DNA of 64,000 bases from Salvia splendens (GCF_004379255.2 NC_056036.1:41441576-41505575), one strand, 5' to 3'; positions 33,495 through 45,310 are shown, numbered from the stretch's first letter. Notes: a model not told the origin generated them from the sequence alone. Program-made: numbers and translations.

Positions 33495-36400
33495 ATGGCG
33501 AAGAGCACGAGCGCTCGGTTTGCGGCCGCGGTCCTCTGCTGGCTCGCGGTCGTGGGGATCACGGCCGAGACGATCGCGGAGAAGTGCGCGTCAGAGTTCC
33601 AGAAGGTGACGCCGTGCCTGTCGTTCGTGACGGCCAAGGCGCAGGCGCCGGGCAAGGAGTGCTGCAGCTCGGCCACCGAGCTGAAGGAGGAGGATCCGGC
33701 GTGCCTCTGCTTTTTTATTCAGCAGGTGCACAACGGATCCAATGCCGCTATAAAGAGCCTGGGCGTGCAGGAGGCGCGCCTCCTGCAGCTGCCTGCTGCT
33801 TGTAATTTGGCTAACGCTAGCATTTCTGAATGCCCTAGTAAGATTTCTCCTTTTTTTTATTACTTGATTCCGTGACAATCTCATTCATTAAAGTGTACGT
33901 GATATAATATGTAGATCTTGTTTTAGATTCCATCTTAAAATTAATGGTAAATAGTACTCCTAGGAGTAATAAGTTAATTATTTAAGTTGATAGTACTTTT
34001 TACTTTCTATATTTAATATCTAAATCTAGATCTAAGGGTTAGATTCTACCTTAAAATAAATTGGTAATACTTTTTAATCCCTGTATTAAACATGTGAACC
34101 CTACCCCTTTTTTAAAAAATTTCTCTGCACTTGAAATTTATTTAAAATTCTATTCAGTCTTTTACCAAGAGAATCTTCTTAACACCAAAATATTGGAATT
34201 TGGAGTATGGGTTGAGGCTGAAATTATACCTACTTAGGACAACTCTAACCATACTGGAAAATCCATTTTTCCAGTAAAAAATAGCCCCAACCATACACCA
34301 AAACGCATCTCAAATCCCTCATTTTTGCGTTTTTTGAACAGTAGGTACCCAAATATGTGATAGCACTGTAGCTACTGCATAATTTGTGAAAAATTGCAAA
34401 ACACCCCTTCTTATTTATGTATTTATTGGGGGAAGAAACATGCCTGTGGCCTGATGAAGAGGAAATGGCGGAAACAAGAACCGTTGAGAGATAGACGACT
34501 GGTTCTGTATTTCTTCGTATGAAGAAGACGATGGAGACTATTTAATTATTTTATTAAGGTGTATTTATATGGGCTTGACAGTTGTGGGCTTCAATTTAAT
34601 TATGATCATCTAAATAATTAGTAAAAGATTAAGATAGTTAATTGCTAATATTGATATTTGGTTATGTTTAGTAGTACCAATTAACTATTTTAACACTACA
34701 CGAATTTAGAGTTTTGAGTTTATATAATTAGGATTTGTTTAACTATTTTGAATTTTAAATTTATATTTGAGTATTTATTCAAGGTTAAGTATTTGTATTA
34801 TTTAGTTTAAGTTTAATTATTCTTTCATCTATTAATTAGTTAAAAAGTCAAACAACATTAATTTTATTTTATATAAATTATTAGTATTAATTATTTATTT
34901 TGTATAATTTGTGATATTATATATAGTATTATATTTTTAAATTTAATACTATAAGAAAATAAATAAAATAATATGATATTTAATTTATATAAATTATTAT
35001 GGGGTTAATGTGTAATTTAAATAAATGTGTAGGCAAGATTGAAAAAGTAAAAAGAAATAGGTGAATATGGAATATTCTTTTGGGTTTGGATTTGGTGTAA
35101 ATGGTTGGAGTAGAATTATTATTTGATGTGATAGAACTGAAAAAATAGGTTTGAGTTTGGTATAAATGGTTGGAGATAGCCTTACTAGAAGATAAAATGG
35201 CTGCATAAGTAATTTAAGGGAAAAAATAGTTTGAAGAAAAAACTACTGCAAAAAAAATGACTACGTTTATTAATTTTTAGTATATATATTTGTTTGTAAA
35301 AAATATAAATAAGTGAACTACTTTCTGAATGAAGTAGGTTGGATATTGATGGTGGTGTTAGATCCACCAATTTTTGTTATTTTTTCTTTTTGAGGAAAAA
35401 GTTCATGTACCGATGCAATAGATTTAAGAAAATTGCTAAAGAGAATGGAGGATGTACAAAAACATGCACTTAGATAATGGAAGAAGATAGATGTGTGACA
35501 TGAGTCATAACCCACTATTTGCAATGACTTTAAATTGAAAATATTCCGAATGGTATAATGGTAGTTTAACTTAAGTAATTAGTAATAAACAATATGTTTA
35601 TGATGTGTTATGTTGAATTTTTTTTTTGCAACGGACAGACCTTTTACTAGTTTGATGATACAATAAGGTGTATAGGATTAATTTGTTGTTATAATAAGTG
35701 TAGAATATTATTGAAAACATAAAAATAAGAATTTACAAAGAGTGGTTTGTGTTAAAATGACAACACCTGTTAAAGTGACACCATAGCACCATTCCTAGCC
35801 AATCATTTGTACACGTGGACGAATAATCAGCTGTCATGTGACAATCATAAAAAACGCTTAAGGGTAAATTTTCTGGGTATGCAATATCCAATAGGCTAGA
35901 CTGCAATTTTTGTCCGTCTGTAATATCCAATACGCTAGACTGCAATCTATAGATTGCAGTGTAGCGTTTATACTATTGCAGTGCAGCGTTTATAATATTG
36001 CAGGCTACGTGGTGTCACCGTCTCACTTCAAGATGCGTTGTCATTTTAACGCACCCCTACAAAAAGTTTAGGAATTTACATGCAAATATTGGCTTAATAT
36101 AAATCATAATTCAATGTTGTTTTGTTGCTTAAAACATGATTTTGTTTCTATTGAGGTCATATAGTACCACGTAAGTAAGCTATGTTAGTACTGAAACCAT
36201 GATTCGTTGCAAAATCAGAATAAATCTATAGTTTGATAATTTAAAGAAACTAGTAGATTTTAAGCTAGGATTTTATAGAAGTTTAGAAATTCACCGACAA
36301 ATTACTCAATTCTTTAATTAATGGTATTTATATGTGCATAGGATTCTTTTTGCCAAATTCATTCATTTTATTAATACATTATTCTATATTCAAATTGTTG

Positions 36401-36634
36401 TCATGTGATTATGTAGAATTATTAATTTGTTTATTTTTGCAATGGACAGAGCTTCTAAACCTGCCTCCAAATTCCACAGAGGCTGCCATCTTCACCAACG
36501 TCTCCGCGACCACGACGACACCCAGGACGCCATCAACGACGGCGACACCCGGGAGTAATGGGGATTGGCTTAAACCTCAAGTTGCAGGATGTGTGGCTAT
36601 GGCAATCTTCCTCTTGGGGTTGATGCCTTTTTAA
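33495..36634 (+). CDS. GPI-anchored non-specific lipid-transfer protein (LTPG1-like)
   Basis: Exon 1 is 33495-33837 and exon 2 is 36450-36634, giving 175 residues. A signal peptide (FAAAVLCWLAVVGITAE) is followed by the eight-cysteine lipid-transfer fold: EKC, TPC, ECC, CLC, AAC and ECP hold C1 to C8 in the right order. After ECPKLLNLPPNS comes a Thr/Pro-rich linker (TTTTPRTPSTTATPGSN) and a hydrophobic tail (VAGCVAMAIFLLGLMPF), the pattern for a GPI anchor, so the protein should sit on the outer face of the plasma membrane. Similar LTPGs carry wax and cutin lipids. The split lysine codon at the junction (A|AG) fits. The 2.6-kb intron holds two DNA elements. Start chosen at MAKSTS because it begins the signal peptide; the frame is open upstream but without signal-like sequence. 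Confidence 0.93.
34237..35181. mobile_element. Tourist/Harbinger-like non-autonomous element in LTPG intron
   Basis: The left end GGACAACTCTAACCAT and the inverted right end GGCTATCTCCAACCAT are imperfect terminal repeats. TTA flanks both sides (34234-34236 and 35182-35184). The element is 945 bp and AT-rich, without coding sequence. A second ATGGTTGGAG motif at about 35100 duplicates part of the right end. Confidence 0.6.
35743..36057. mobile_element. Mutator-like MITE in LTPG intron
   Basis: The ends share GTTAAAATGACAAC in inverted orientation (35751-35764 and 36037-36050), with similarity extending through GTGACACCA. Flanking 9-bp repeats TACAAAGAG (35734-35742) and TACAAAAAG (36058-36066) match at 8 of 9 positions; 9 bp is the Mutator target duplication length. 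The centre holds a strong inverted repeat (35931-35964). Length 315 bp, non-coding. Confidence 0.65.
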
Positions 36635-37123
36635 ACTGTGATTTGAATGTCAATTTGTGATGTAAAATCCATACTTTTGCTTGCATTTTTGTGATGTTGG
36701 ACTATGTGTTACACTCCATTTTGATTCACTAAGTGCGTATTATATTCTATATATTAGTTAAGATAGATTGAAATTTGTGATATTTTAATGTTTGAATTGT
36801 ATAGAATAATTAAGAAATATAAAAAAATTTGTGATTTATTAAGCTACTTTTATAAATTATGAGATTAATCAAAAGTCAACTAAAAGCAATGATTTAAATT
36901 AATATTTTCTCATGTTATTATGCCCATAGTGAGATATGTTTCGTATGCATCCCTATTATTATGCCTTTCACTCCATATCACATTCTCCCACCACAAACAC
37001 ACAAATATTCACACAACTTTTATCAACAAATCTAAAAAATTCATAACATGGATTCTTGTGCAACAAAAGTTCAAAAAGCAACAAAGCAAAAGAGCAAGTT
37101 AGAACATTGTTGTTGAATGGTAG

Positions 37124-38970
37124 TCAGTTCATTATGTTGGAATACAAGCCTGTCTCCTCGCATGGTGTTACAAACAGCTGGAAGTTAGCGTCGGCCGGCC
37201 ACGGCTGATGAGCGGAGGGCGGATGCAGCCAGAACTCCGAAGAGGATAGGGGCGTGCCTTCGGGGATTCCATACATTGTAGGCTGAGTTGCACGGGCTTC
37301 ATTTTCTTGAATCGGATTAAAAGCCACGGATTCCGCCCCCCACGAATTGTTTGACAGAAGAGAGAGAGCACGAGGATACTCGGGCGCTGCATCTAAGTGG
37401 GAAGAATACGGGGATCCCTTCGAACCTACATATTGCAAGAACAAACATAACGACTAATCAAGATTGGATCTATTTCATGAGATTGAAACTCACAACAAAA
37501 TCTCGCTATAATATTGTCAAAGCAACATAACGACGCCTCAGTGTCTTAAAACATGAAGAAAAAAGTTTGTCCAAACTTTACTGCAAATGAGGATTTGAGT
37601 TGTAGGAAGACAGACCTGGATTTGAAACATCAGCCACAGAGATCTTTGATGCCAGAAATCCTTTGGCTGCACTGTTAACGAACTGTGGATGTTTAGCTCC
37701 CGGAATATGCATTTTCTCGCTGCTAGCCCTGTCTCCACTAGACTTCGAAGGATGATACTCTTTTGTCAGCGTGAACTTAGCGTGCACTGGTGGACCGTTG
37801 CTCAACAGAAAACTCATTTGCTGCCTTCCTCCTGCACACGGCGTATGAAAATTAGGCTAATACTATCGAACTCGGACTAAATCTTCAGCACAGTAAGTCA
37901 GCATTTTTCTACTCCCTCCTATCACACTACTCTTTCCAGTTTACGGCTTACCCCTAAATGCACACCGAGAAATTTTCACGTATGATAAGCTGTCAATGCA
38001 TTTATTTACATACCGAAAATTTCCAACACCAATTAGCCAGATATGATCATATTTAATGTCAGTGTCCATATTTAATCTCATTCAACAACGGGCATTTATG
38101 GTAATATTTAAGAGTTGGAAAGCAAACATCTCGTGTTTATAATATTTCAAACAGAAACTGTAAAGGGCTCAAATGGATAAGTATACCATAGAATGGTGAC
38201 GGGAGCCTTGTAGCATACTGGATGACGTCCTGCTGTGGCTTCCTGCGTCGCGCATTATGATCAGAAAGTCGTCTTCTACAACTGCGCTTCTTTTCATCAA
38301 ATTCAGACGGGCTATGGAACCTTCAAACAGAGAGAATAGCATTAAAACTCGGAAAACGTGTAAATGATGTGATACAATTTTATATCTGTGTCTACCTGCT
38401 ACACTGCTGGCAAAACCGGCGTTCAAGGCCATCAATGATGACCTTTGGGGCTTTGGAATGGATGTTGCAAACTCTATGCTTCCGGTGATAATCTTTAGCC
38501 GTTGAAAGGTCAACATTGCAGCCCTCGACCACACAGCGAGGCGCTGGGAGATTTCCACCTGCTAATTTAGTTTTCTTCAATGAAGCGCGCGATGCACTCT
38601 TGACATGGCTTCCAGCCCCACTGTTCTCAAAGTATGTTCTCTTTCCAAGCTTGAGGCCGATCAGTGGCTCTACCGAGCCAATGGAAGCTTCCGGAGTTCC
38701 TTCTGATTCCGTAATTTTAAAATTTCCGGAAAAATCTTCATTAGCCATGAGGTTCTTTGCTGAGGAATCAGAAACTGATATTGAGCTCTTTGCTGAAGAA
38801 ACACGGCCGCCATCCGAGCCAGAGGCTCCACTGTTCCCACACCCGGCTATTAGATTGAAGGATTCAGCATCAATTTCCCGATCATCAATAACAGTCCAAT
38901 CCACTAGTTGTAGCTTTTTTGAACCCAACGCGTCATAGCTTTCCCAATCCCACTTAGTATTCCAATCCAT
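37124..38970 (-). CDS. SQUAMOSA promoter-binding protein-like (SPL) transcription factor
   Basis: Four coding exons on the minus strand (38396-38970, 38187-38320, 37616-37831, 37124-37425) give 408 residues. The SBP DNA-binding domain spans about residues 144-219. Its first zinc site uses C146, C151, C168 and H171; the second uses C187, C190, H194 and C206. The overlapping nuclear signal is [20 protein letters not shown] proteins bind GTAC cores and control phase change and flowering. The intron inside the domain (after FCQQCS) is the conserved SBP intron. The last exon carries a miR156 site. The N-terminus [13 protein letters not shown] resembles several SPL clades, so I do not assign a number. 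Thirteen further codons are open upstream of M (to 39009), but MDWN is the usual start. Confidence 0.95.
37352..37371 (-). promoter_or_regulatory. miR156/157 target site in SPL coding sequence
   Basis: The minus strand reads GTGCTCTCTCTCTTCTGTCA, identical to the canonical miR156 target of plant SPL genes. It encodes ALSLLSN in the last exon. Silencing of the mRNA in the juvenile phase is inferred from known family biology. Confidence 0.93.
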
Positions 38971-40200
38971 CTCCAAACAGTGGCTCAATAGGTGGAGTTT
39001 CTCAATCAACCAAGCAAGAACAATGTATCATAAAACTATAGATGAAGAAACTGCGTGTAACAAGCAACATAATAAGCGAAACTACTTCAGAAGGATCGAA
39101 TAACAACTAATAAGATATCCATAACAACACTTTATCAGTTATCACAATTACCATGAAGACATCACAAAGTAAGTAATCATCCCATGGAAAACCTACAATT
39201 CCCTGTTTCAAGGATAAGGGAACCGCTAACGAAAATTTAATACGCTCCGTGATAACTAACAAGCATCAGATGAAGCATTCAACATCACCAATAGCCCATG
39301 TTCTCAGCCCTCAAATTAACAAGACAAAACACAACCAAAGACAAAGAAATTGAATCAAACAACTACAAATAAGAAACCTACTCTTTGCAAATAGAACATA
39401 ACACAAGCAAAGACAAATAGATTCATTCAAACATACTGCTATGAATAAGAAACCTAATTAATCATTGTTCAAAATTTCCTACCACAAAAACCAACCCAAG
39501 CAGAAAACTCTCCAACAATGGATGAAAAATGAATAGAACTTGCTAGAGAAAAAAGAAGAAAGTGGTAGGTAACATTCTTTTTTTAGCCCCTTTACTCAGA
39601 TGAGTGGAAAAAAACAGAATTTCACTGTTGAACTGCCTGCAATCCCAATCAATCACCATCCTTTATTATAGCAATAAAGACTCCACCTTTTTACAGTTAC
39701 TATTTACTAGCAATGGGCACCCACCAAGATTGACAACCATGCCTCTTAAACATAACAATTAAAGAGAAGATAAATGGTCTTACTACCTTGAGACAGAAAA
39801 GAAACAGACCTAAATATGTTGCTTTTGGCCTCTCTTCCCCACCAGACAAAACAAAACAAAATCCAAAAATATGCATATAATCAAGCCCTTCCACCATCAA
39901 AATCAAGACTCCATCTTTGATGAGGAAAGTCTTCACTAATAATCCCCAAACTGCAGACAAATTCACCCAATTGTTTCTCCAGAAACAGAAAGCAATCAAT
40001 TACGAAAGAAAGCAATCATTAGAGCAGCATATGAGTTAGTTAGACAGAAGCAAGGACATGAAAAGCAACACAATTTTGTTGATAAGAAAAAGAAGTGCAG
40101 CTTACCCAGTTGAGAAAGAGGGGTGAATTTTATGTTACCATAAGGAGAAAGTGAGAGAGTTGAGTAAATAAGAGGAGATGGGGCAAGCTGGCAATAACAA
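38971..40200 (-). other. SPL 5' leader, leader intron and promoter
   Basis: No coding sequence is supported here. A donor-like CTGGGTAAGCTGC on the minus strand at about 40098-40110 suggests a first non-coding exon to its right and a leader intron of about 1.1 kb, as in many SPL genes. The acceptor before the ATG was not fixed. Confidence 0.4.
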
Positions 40201-40366
40201 TGGTGTGAGCTATTTTATGCAGAGGAGGTGGGTCCCATTGATGTGGGAGATCGGACGGTTGGGGAGACTGCTCAACTCATTCCACTACCGGAATGTACGA
40301 TTCTCGTTTTTGCGGTTTTGTTGATGAATCAATCCTTTTTTTCGATTTAAAATGGAACATTTTTCG

Positions 40367-40918
40367 TAGGGGTGAGAAAAAAAATCGGAAACCGAATATC
40401 CGAACTGAACTAAATCGAAATTTTGAAATTCGGTTCGGTTTTTTTCGATTTTTCGGTTCGGTTCGGTTTTAAAAATAAAAAAAATTCGGTTTTTCGGTTC
40501 GGTTCGGTTCGGGCGAAGAAAAAACCGAAAAACCAAAAAACCGAATTATATATATATTCTATTAATATATTATATTATATATAATATATATATTCTTTTA
40601 ATATATTCTACTATATAATATATATTATATGTATTATTAATTTTATATTATATATAAATATTCTATTAGTATATATAAAATAAAATAAAATAAAATAAAA
40701 TAAAATAAAATACACATATATAAATATATATTTATATTATATTTATTTTTTTCAGGTTTTTCAATTTTTTTCGGGTTTTTCGGTTTTTTAAGTTCGGTTT
40801 TCGGTTTTTCGGTTTCCGTTTTTCGGTTTTTCGGGTACGGTTCAGTTTGGATTTTGAACTAAATTCGGTTTTTCGGTTTTGGCAAAAAACCGAACCGAAA
40901 CCCGAATGCACACCTCTA
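40367..40918. mobile_element. hAT-type MITE with CGGTTCGG-rich ends
   Basis: Left end TAGGGGTGAGAAAAA, inverted right end TAGAGGTGTGCATTCGGG. Flanking 8-bp repeats ATTTTTCG (40359-40366) and ATTTTTTG (40919-40926) match at 7 of 8 positions, the hAT duplication length. Inside are many TTCGGTTTTTCGGTTCGG copies near both ends, a TATAT-rich core and a (TAAAA)n microsatellite (about 40677-40711). Non-coding, 552 bp. Confidence 0.7.
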
Positions 40919-40926
40919 ATTTTTTG

Positions 40927-41712
40927 TTTTGTAAGTTCGGTTTAAAGAAATAATATATTATCATTCATCACGTTTTATGCCAATATTTGCACTTTATCAT
41001 CTTTCTTTTTTCCGATGGATTTTTGGATAGAATTGTGCATTAGAATAAAGCCAAAAGAAAGAAATAATTGATATGTGGCCGAATTTCTCAAAAAAAGAAA
41101 TAATTGCATTAAGAAAATTTTTGTGAAATTGATGGGGTCGTAAACGACAACAAAGGAAAACTAAAATTCTAATTTTATGAGTTCAATTTGGAAAATTAAA
41201 TTTGAGCCTTTAAAAGTCTAAACTATCTAATTTCGCACGGCAAAAAAAAGTCTATCCAAATGTGAGATGTAATGTCAACATCAATTTTAATAGAAAAACT
41301 AAATCAATAAATATAATACCTGCTTTAGGTCAAATAGTTTGAAAAATCATAAAGTTTGATCAAGTTTTAAAATGAGCAATTATAATATAACTTTAACATT
41401 TTTTCAATTATTTCATGACGAAAAATTCTACTATGGACCTGAATTTATAAATGGGGTGTGCACATGTGTAAAGCAAAAAATCTCTGCTCTAGTATAAGTA
41501 GTTGAATATTTTGTCCACATAGAATTTTCCGTTGCCACATTATACATAATTTCTCCATATCCTATATTATGGGCAATTGAGAAGAATATCAAAGTTGTGA
41601 CATAATCGACCATTATTGAAAATTATGGGAGTGACTAGAAATTGAACAAACTTGGGCAAAATAGAGATTGACCCAGGTGCATATTTATGGGGCAAGAGGG
41701 TGTGTCTGCCTC
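40927..41712. other. Intergenic, no gene seen
   Basis: AT-rich spacer between the hAT MITE and Harbinger element C. Confidence 0.4.
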
Positions 41713-41715
41713 TTA

Positions 41716-43740
41716 GACCATCCACTACGCTGTCTTTATACCGTCCCTTAAACCGTCTCTTAACTACTATTTGACCACTATTTGAGGGCCCCACTGTCCT
41801 TTTTTCCTCCATCCCTTAACTAAGGGACGGAACCTGCAACGCTCCGTCCCTTAACCGTCCCTTATTCTGTCCCTTAATTACTATTCATTCAATTTCATTT
41901 TTTATTTTTTTTACAACCCAATTAAATTTAAACAAACACAATTCATTAAAATTAAAACAACATTACAACTTAAACTTAAAAAAAAAAAGAAAAAAAGACA
42001 TAATTAAAATTCTAAAAAAATAAAAAATGACATAACTTAATCTTCTCCGCCAAAGTTTTCCCAAATGTGCTCAATTAGATCCTCTTGGAGTTGGGTGTGG
42101 GCGCTAGAGTCGCGTGTCCTTGCCCGAATAGCCAACCGTTCTTGTATAGACGGATGCGCTCCACTTCGCGGCGGACTACTTGCGGTTGAGCTTCCGGGAG
42201 ATTCGGGGTTGAACCAATTTCCCGCATCGGGTCCTTCATCTCGGACAATCATGTTGTGCAAGATTATGCACGTATACATGATGTCGACCATGCTCTCCAT
42301 GAACCAGGAACGAGCCGGGGCTTTGATGATGTTGAAGCGCGCTTGGAGAACCCTAAACGCCCTCTCCACATCCTTGCGCGCAGCCTCCTGCTTCTGCGCA
42401 AAAAGAGCCTGCTTTGGGTTCGCAGGCCTGCGGCACGTCTTCACGAAGGTCGGCCACTTCGGGTAGATGCCGTCGGCGAGATAGTACCCCATTTTATACA
42501 GCCGGTTGTTGGCGACGAAGTTGATGGCCGGCGCTTTACCATCCAAAACTTCGGTAAAGAGATCGGACTGGTAGAGCACGTTTACGTCGTTGTTCGAGCC
42601 AGGGACCCCGAAGTACGCGTGCCAGATCCAAAGCCGGTAGTCGGCAACGGCCTCGAGTACAACGGTTGGGTGGGTGCCTTTGTGGCTGCTCGTGTAGGAC
42701 CCCCTCCAAGCCACCAGGCAATTCTTCCATTGCCAGTGCATGCAATCGACACTGCCAAGCATCCCGGGGAATCCGTGCACTTGTTCGTGCAGGTTGAGGA
42801 GGAACTGACAATCGTCCGTGCTTGGCCTCCGGAGAAATTCGTCACTGAAGGCTGTTCGGACGCCTCTGCAGAAGTTGAGCAAGCACATGCGCCCAGTGGT
42901 GTCTCCGATGTGGAGGTATTCGTCGAATATGTCGGCCGTTTGTCCAGTCGCAAGCTGACGGATGGCTGCAGTACATTTCTGCAGTGTGGCTGGGACGGCC
43001 GACCGCGTCGAACCCTTCTCGGAAGAACTCTTCCCGGGCCGCCAAAGTATTCGCTATGTGGAGAAATAGCGGTTTACTCATGCGGAAACGGCGACGGAAG
43101 TAGGTATCTCCCCAAATCAGGTTATCGCAGAAGTAGTCGCGTACTAACCGTGCGGCGGCTTCCTCACGGTTCCGATTGATGTACTTCCGGGAGCGTCGTG
43201 GGGGTGGCGCGGCTTCCTCCGCCTCTCGTCGTCGATCTTCTTCAAGTGATTGTTCCATTAATTTACGCATTTGCTCAAAATGATTCATTTGTTTGAGTTG
43301 ATTTAAGATGGAAATTGGAGTGATAGAGGGGATTTGAGAGGAATAGATGTGTGTTTATGTGTGAAATGAGTATGAAATAGGATTATTTATAGAGTAAATA
43401 AATAAATAAAATAAAAAAAAGAAAATAAAAAATTAACGGTAACATTACCGTTTGAAATTTTGTTTAAAAAAAATCGATTTTTTTTAAAAAAATGAATTAT
43501 TGCGTCATCCGTGACGACGCCCACTCGCGGGCCAGCGAGCGGGCATCACGCATGCATCGGGGGCGCGCCACGTCGCACGGGCGCGTGACAGGCCGGCGCG
43601 TCCCTTGTCTCGCGGATGCGGGCTATGGGACGGGCTGGGGACGGGCTACGGGACGGGACGAGGGTTGCAACGCGTCCCGCGGCGGAACCGTCCCTCCGGG
43701 ACGGAATGCGAGCCACGCGCCGGACGCGTAGTGGATGCTC
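41716..43740 (-). mobile_element. PIF/Harbinger element C, transposase-only member
   Basis: The element is 2,025 bp. The left end GACCATCCACTACGC and the inverted right end GAGCATCCACTACGC match at 14 of 15 positions, and TTA is duplicated on both sides (41713-41715 and 43741-43743). The left subterminal region has repeated GTCCCTTAACCGTCCCTTA motifs, related to those of elements A and B. The GC-rich right subterminal block (GACGACGCCCACTCGCGGGC) is also shared. The interior encodes only the transposase; the accessory Myb/SANT ORF is absent. Confidence 0.9.
42037..43288 (-). pseudogene. Harbinger DDE transposase with one frame break
   Basis: Reading starts at 43288 (MNHFEQMRKLMEQSLEEDRR) with an N-terminal region containing YFRRRFRMSKPLFLHI and REGFDAVGRPSHTA. 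Near 42975-42985 the frame shifts by a net +1 (modulo 3). The new frame, through CTAAIRQLATG and MCLLNFCRGVRTAF, runs open to 42037. The catalytic triad is complete: D in GMLGSVDCMHWQWKNC, D in FGVPGSNNDVNVL and E in KDVERAFRVLQARF. These are the DDE_Tnp_4 landmarks. The single lesion, likely a small indel, is the only damage seen. If the break is an assembly error or is spliced out, the enzyme could be whole. Confidence 0.88.
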
Positions 43741-43743
43741 TTA

Positions 43744-44025
43744 TGACCTTATCTAATTCTCCCATGGGAAAGTAGAAACGAAATAAACCTCACAATCTAC
43801 ACATTTTCTTTTGTTTGAAGTAAAAGACACTGAACAATGTTGTTTTGAGTTTTTCTTAACATGGTGAAATTATAATTTTACCTATTATTAAGAAAACATT
43901 CTGCCTGATCACTCGTTCACTTATTTCATCCTACAAATCACTTATACCTAATAGATTCTGTCTTATAATTATGTTTTGGATCCGACACTTCACTTACAAA
44001 ATATCATATGGTGAAATGGGGTTCA
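43744..44025. other. Intergenic, no gene seen
   Basis: AT-rich sequence without coding content to the right of Harbinger element C. Confidence 0.4.
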
Positions 44026-44900
44026 CAAGTGGCAGTAGCGTATCCAACATAGAACAAGGGGGTACAATTGTACCTCTAAAATAAGATACTAATAATATGT
44101 ATTGAGATAAATTTGTTAAAAAGCCTATCTGGTCCAGTGGTTTTGCTACTCATTTTCATAGCTCAGGTTCAGGTTTAGGTTCAAACCCTCCTGGTTCATA
44201 TTTTGATTTCTTCACCTTTCTTGCTTTGTTTTATGCTACATATTTCTTCACCTTTCTTGCTTTGCTTTATTCTAACATATAAAAGCTGTGTGTATATCAT
44301 ATTACTTATTCAATTATTTTTTGTTTAAATTTTGTTGATACAATGTGTTTACTTATTTCATGTTTTATTTTATTCAGATAATTAAAAATTTTATAGCCTT
44401 TTACTTCTTTTTCTATCTTTTTTATTACTAGAATAATGAATTTACTTTTTTATTTACTATTATTTAAACAATTGAAAGAATAAATGTATTATCTTTTTAT
44501 TAGTTAAAACAATTGAAAAAATAAATTTATATACTTCTTGATCAAATTTTCAAATAAACAAAAAATTTACTTTAAACCTAATTTATGATTTTATCTATTT
44601 TGCAGCAATTATCTGCACATATATATAAAACATTTACAACTAATGAAATATCTATAATTTTTTTAAAAGTAATTGACATTTTTCTTAATTTATTTATATC
44701 CACAAGGTTCAGTTCTAAAAACTTTTAATCTATTAATTTTTTTAAAAATTTACTTAAATAAATTATGTCAAAAAAATTTATTTCCAAACTATATAATTTA
44801 TGTATATGTGCGGCATTTGTATTTAAGAGAACAAAAAGGATTATTAACTTCTATAACTATTTTTCGTACCTCGAATTAAAAATTCTAGATCCGCCACTGA
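44026..44900. mobile_element. Unclassified repeat with GTGGCRG ends
   Basis: The left part AGTGGCAGTAGCGTATCCAA and the inverted right end CAGTGGCGGATCTAGAAT are similar, suggesting terminal repeats about 870 bp apart. Near the left end (44130-44190) TGGTCCAGTGG resembles a pol III box A and GGTTCAAACCC a box B, so part of it may derive from a tRNA. The interior is AT-rich and non-coding. Target duplication not resolved. Confidence 0.35.
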
Positions 44901-45310
44901 GTAGTGGTCTGTTGACAATGGCGTGTGAGGTTGAGATGGAATGATAAATAATTCACACCTGACAGAAAATTTGCGGACGAAACGTTTCCTTTATGCATTC
45001 AATTTATTTTTCATTTTACTTTTTGTCTTAAATTTGTTTTTTAGTATGAATATGTCTTTAGATCGTCAAATCTGCTTTGCCGTGTAATTAAACGCGATTT
45101 GTGTGAGACAAAATTTAAAAAATAAATGACAGATAAAATCGTGATATTAATTTGATATATAAATTATAGTTGAACATAAACTAACGACCTTTAATAATAG
45201 TTTATGCTCATTTTTATTTTGATATCGTTTAAAAATATTTGTTGGTCTTTCAATTTTTATTGGTTTGATATATTATTAAATTATGAAATTTTAATATTTT
45301 TTCAATTATC

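Noticed and set aside
37905..37950. Stowaway MITE in an SPL intron (CTACTCCCTCCTATCACACT)
   Set aside because: Only one end-like motif was found; no matching second end or TA duplication, so not called as an element.
42256..43179. 307-codon open frame on the plus strand across element C
   Set aside because: It is the complement of the transposase, which has the full DDE triad; this frame has no recognisable motif.
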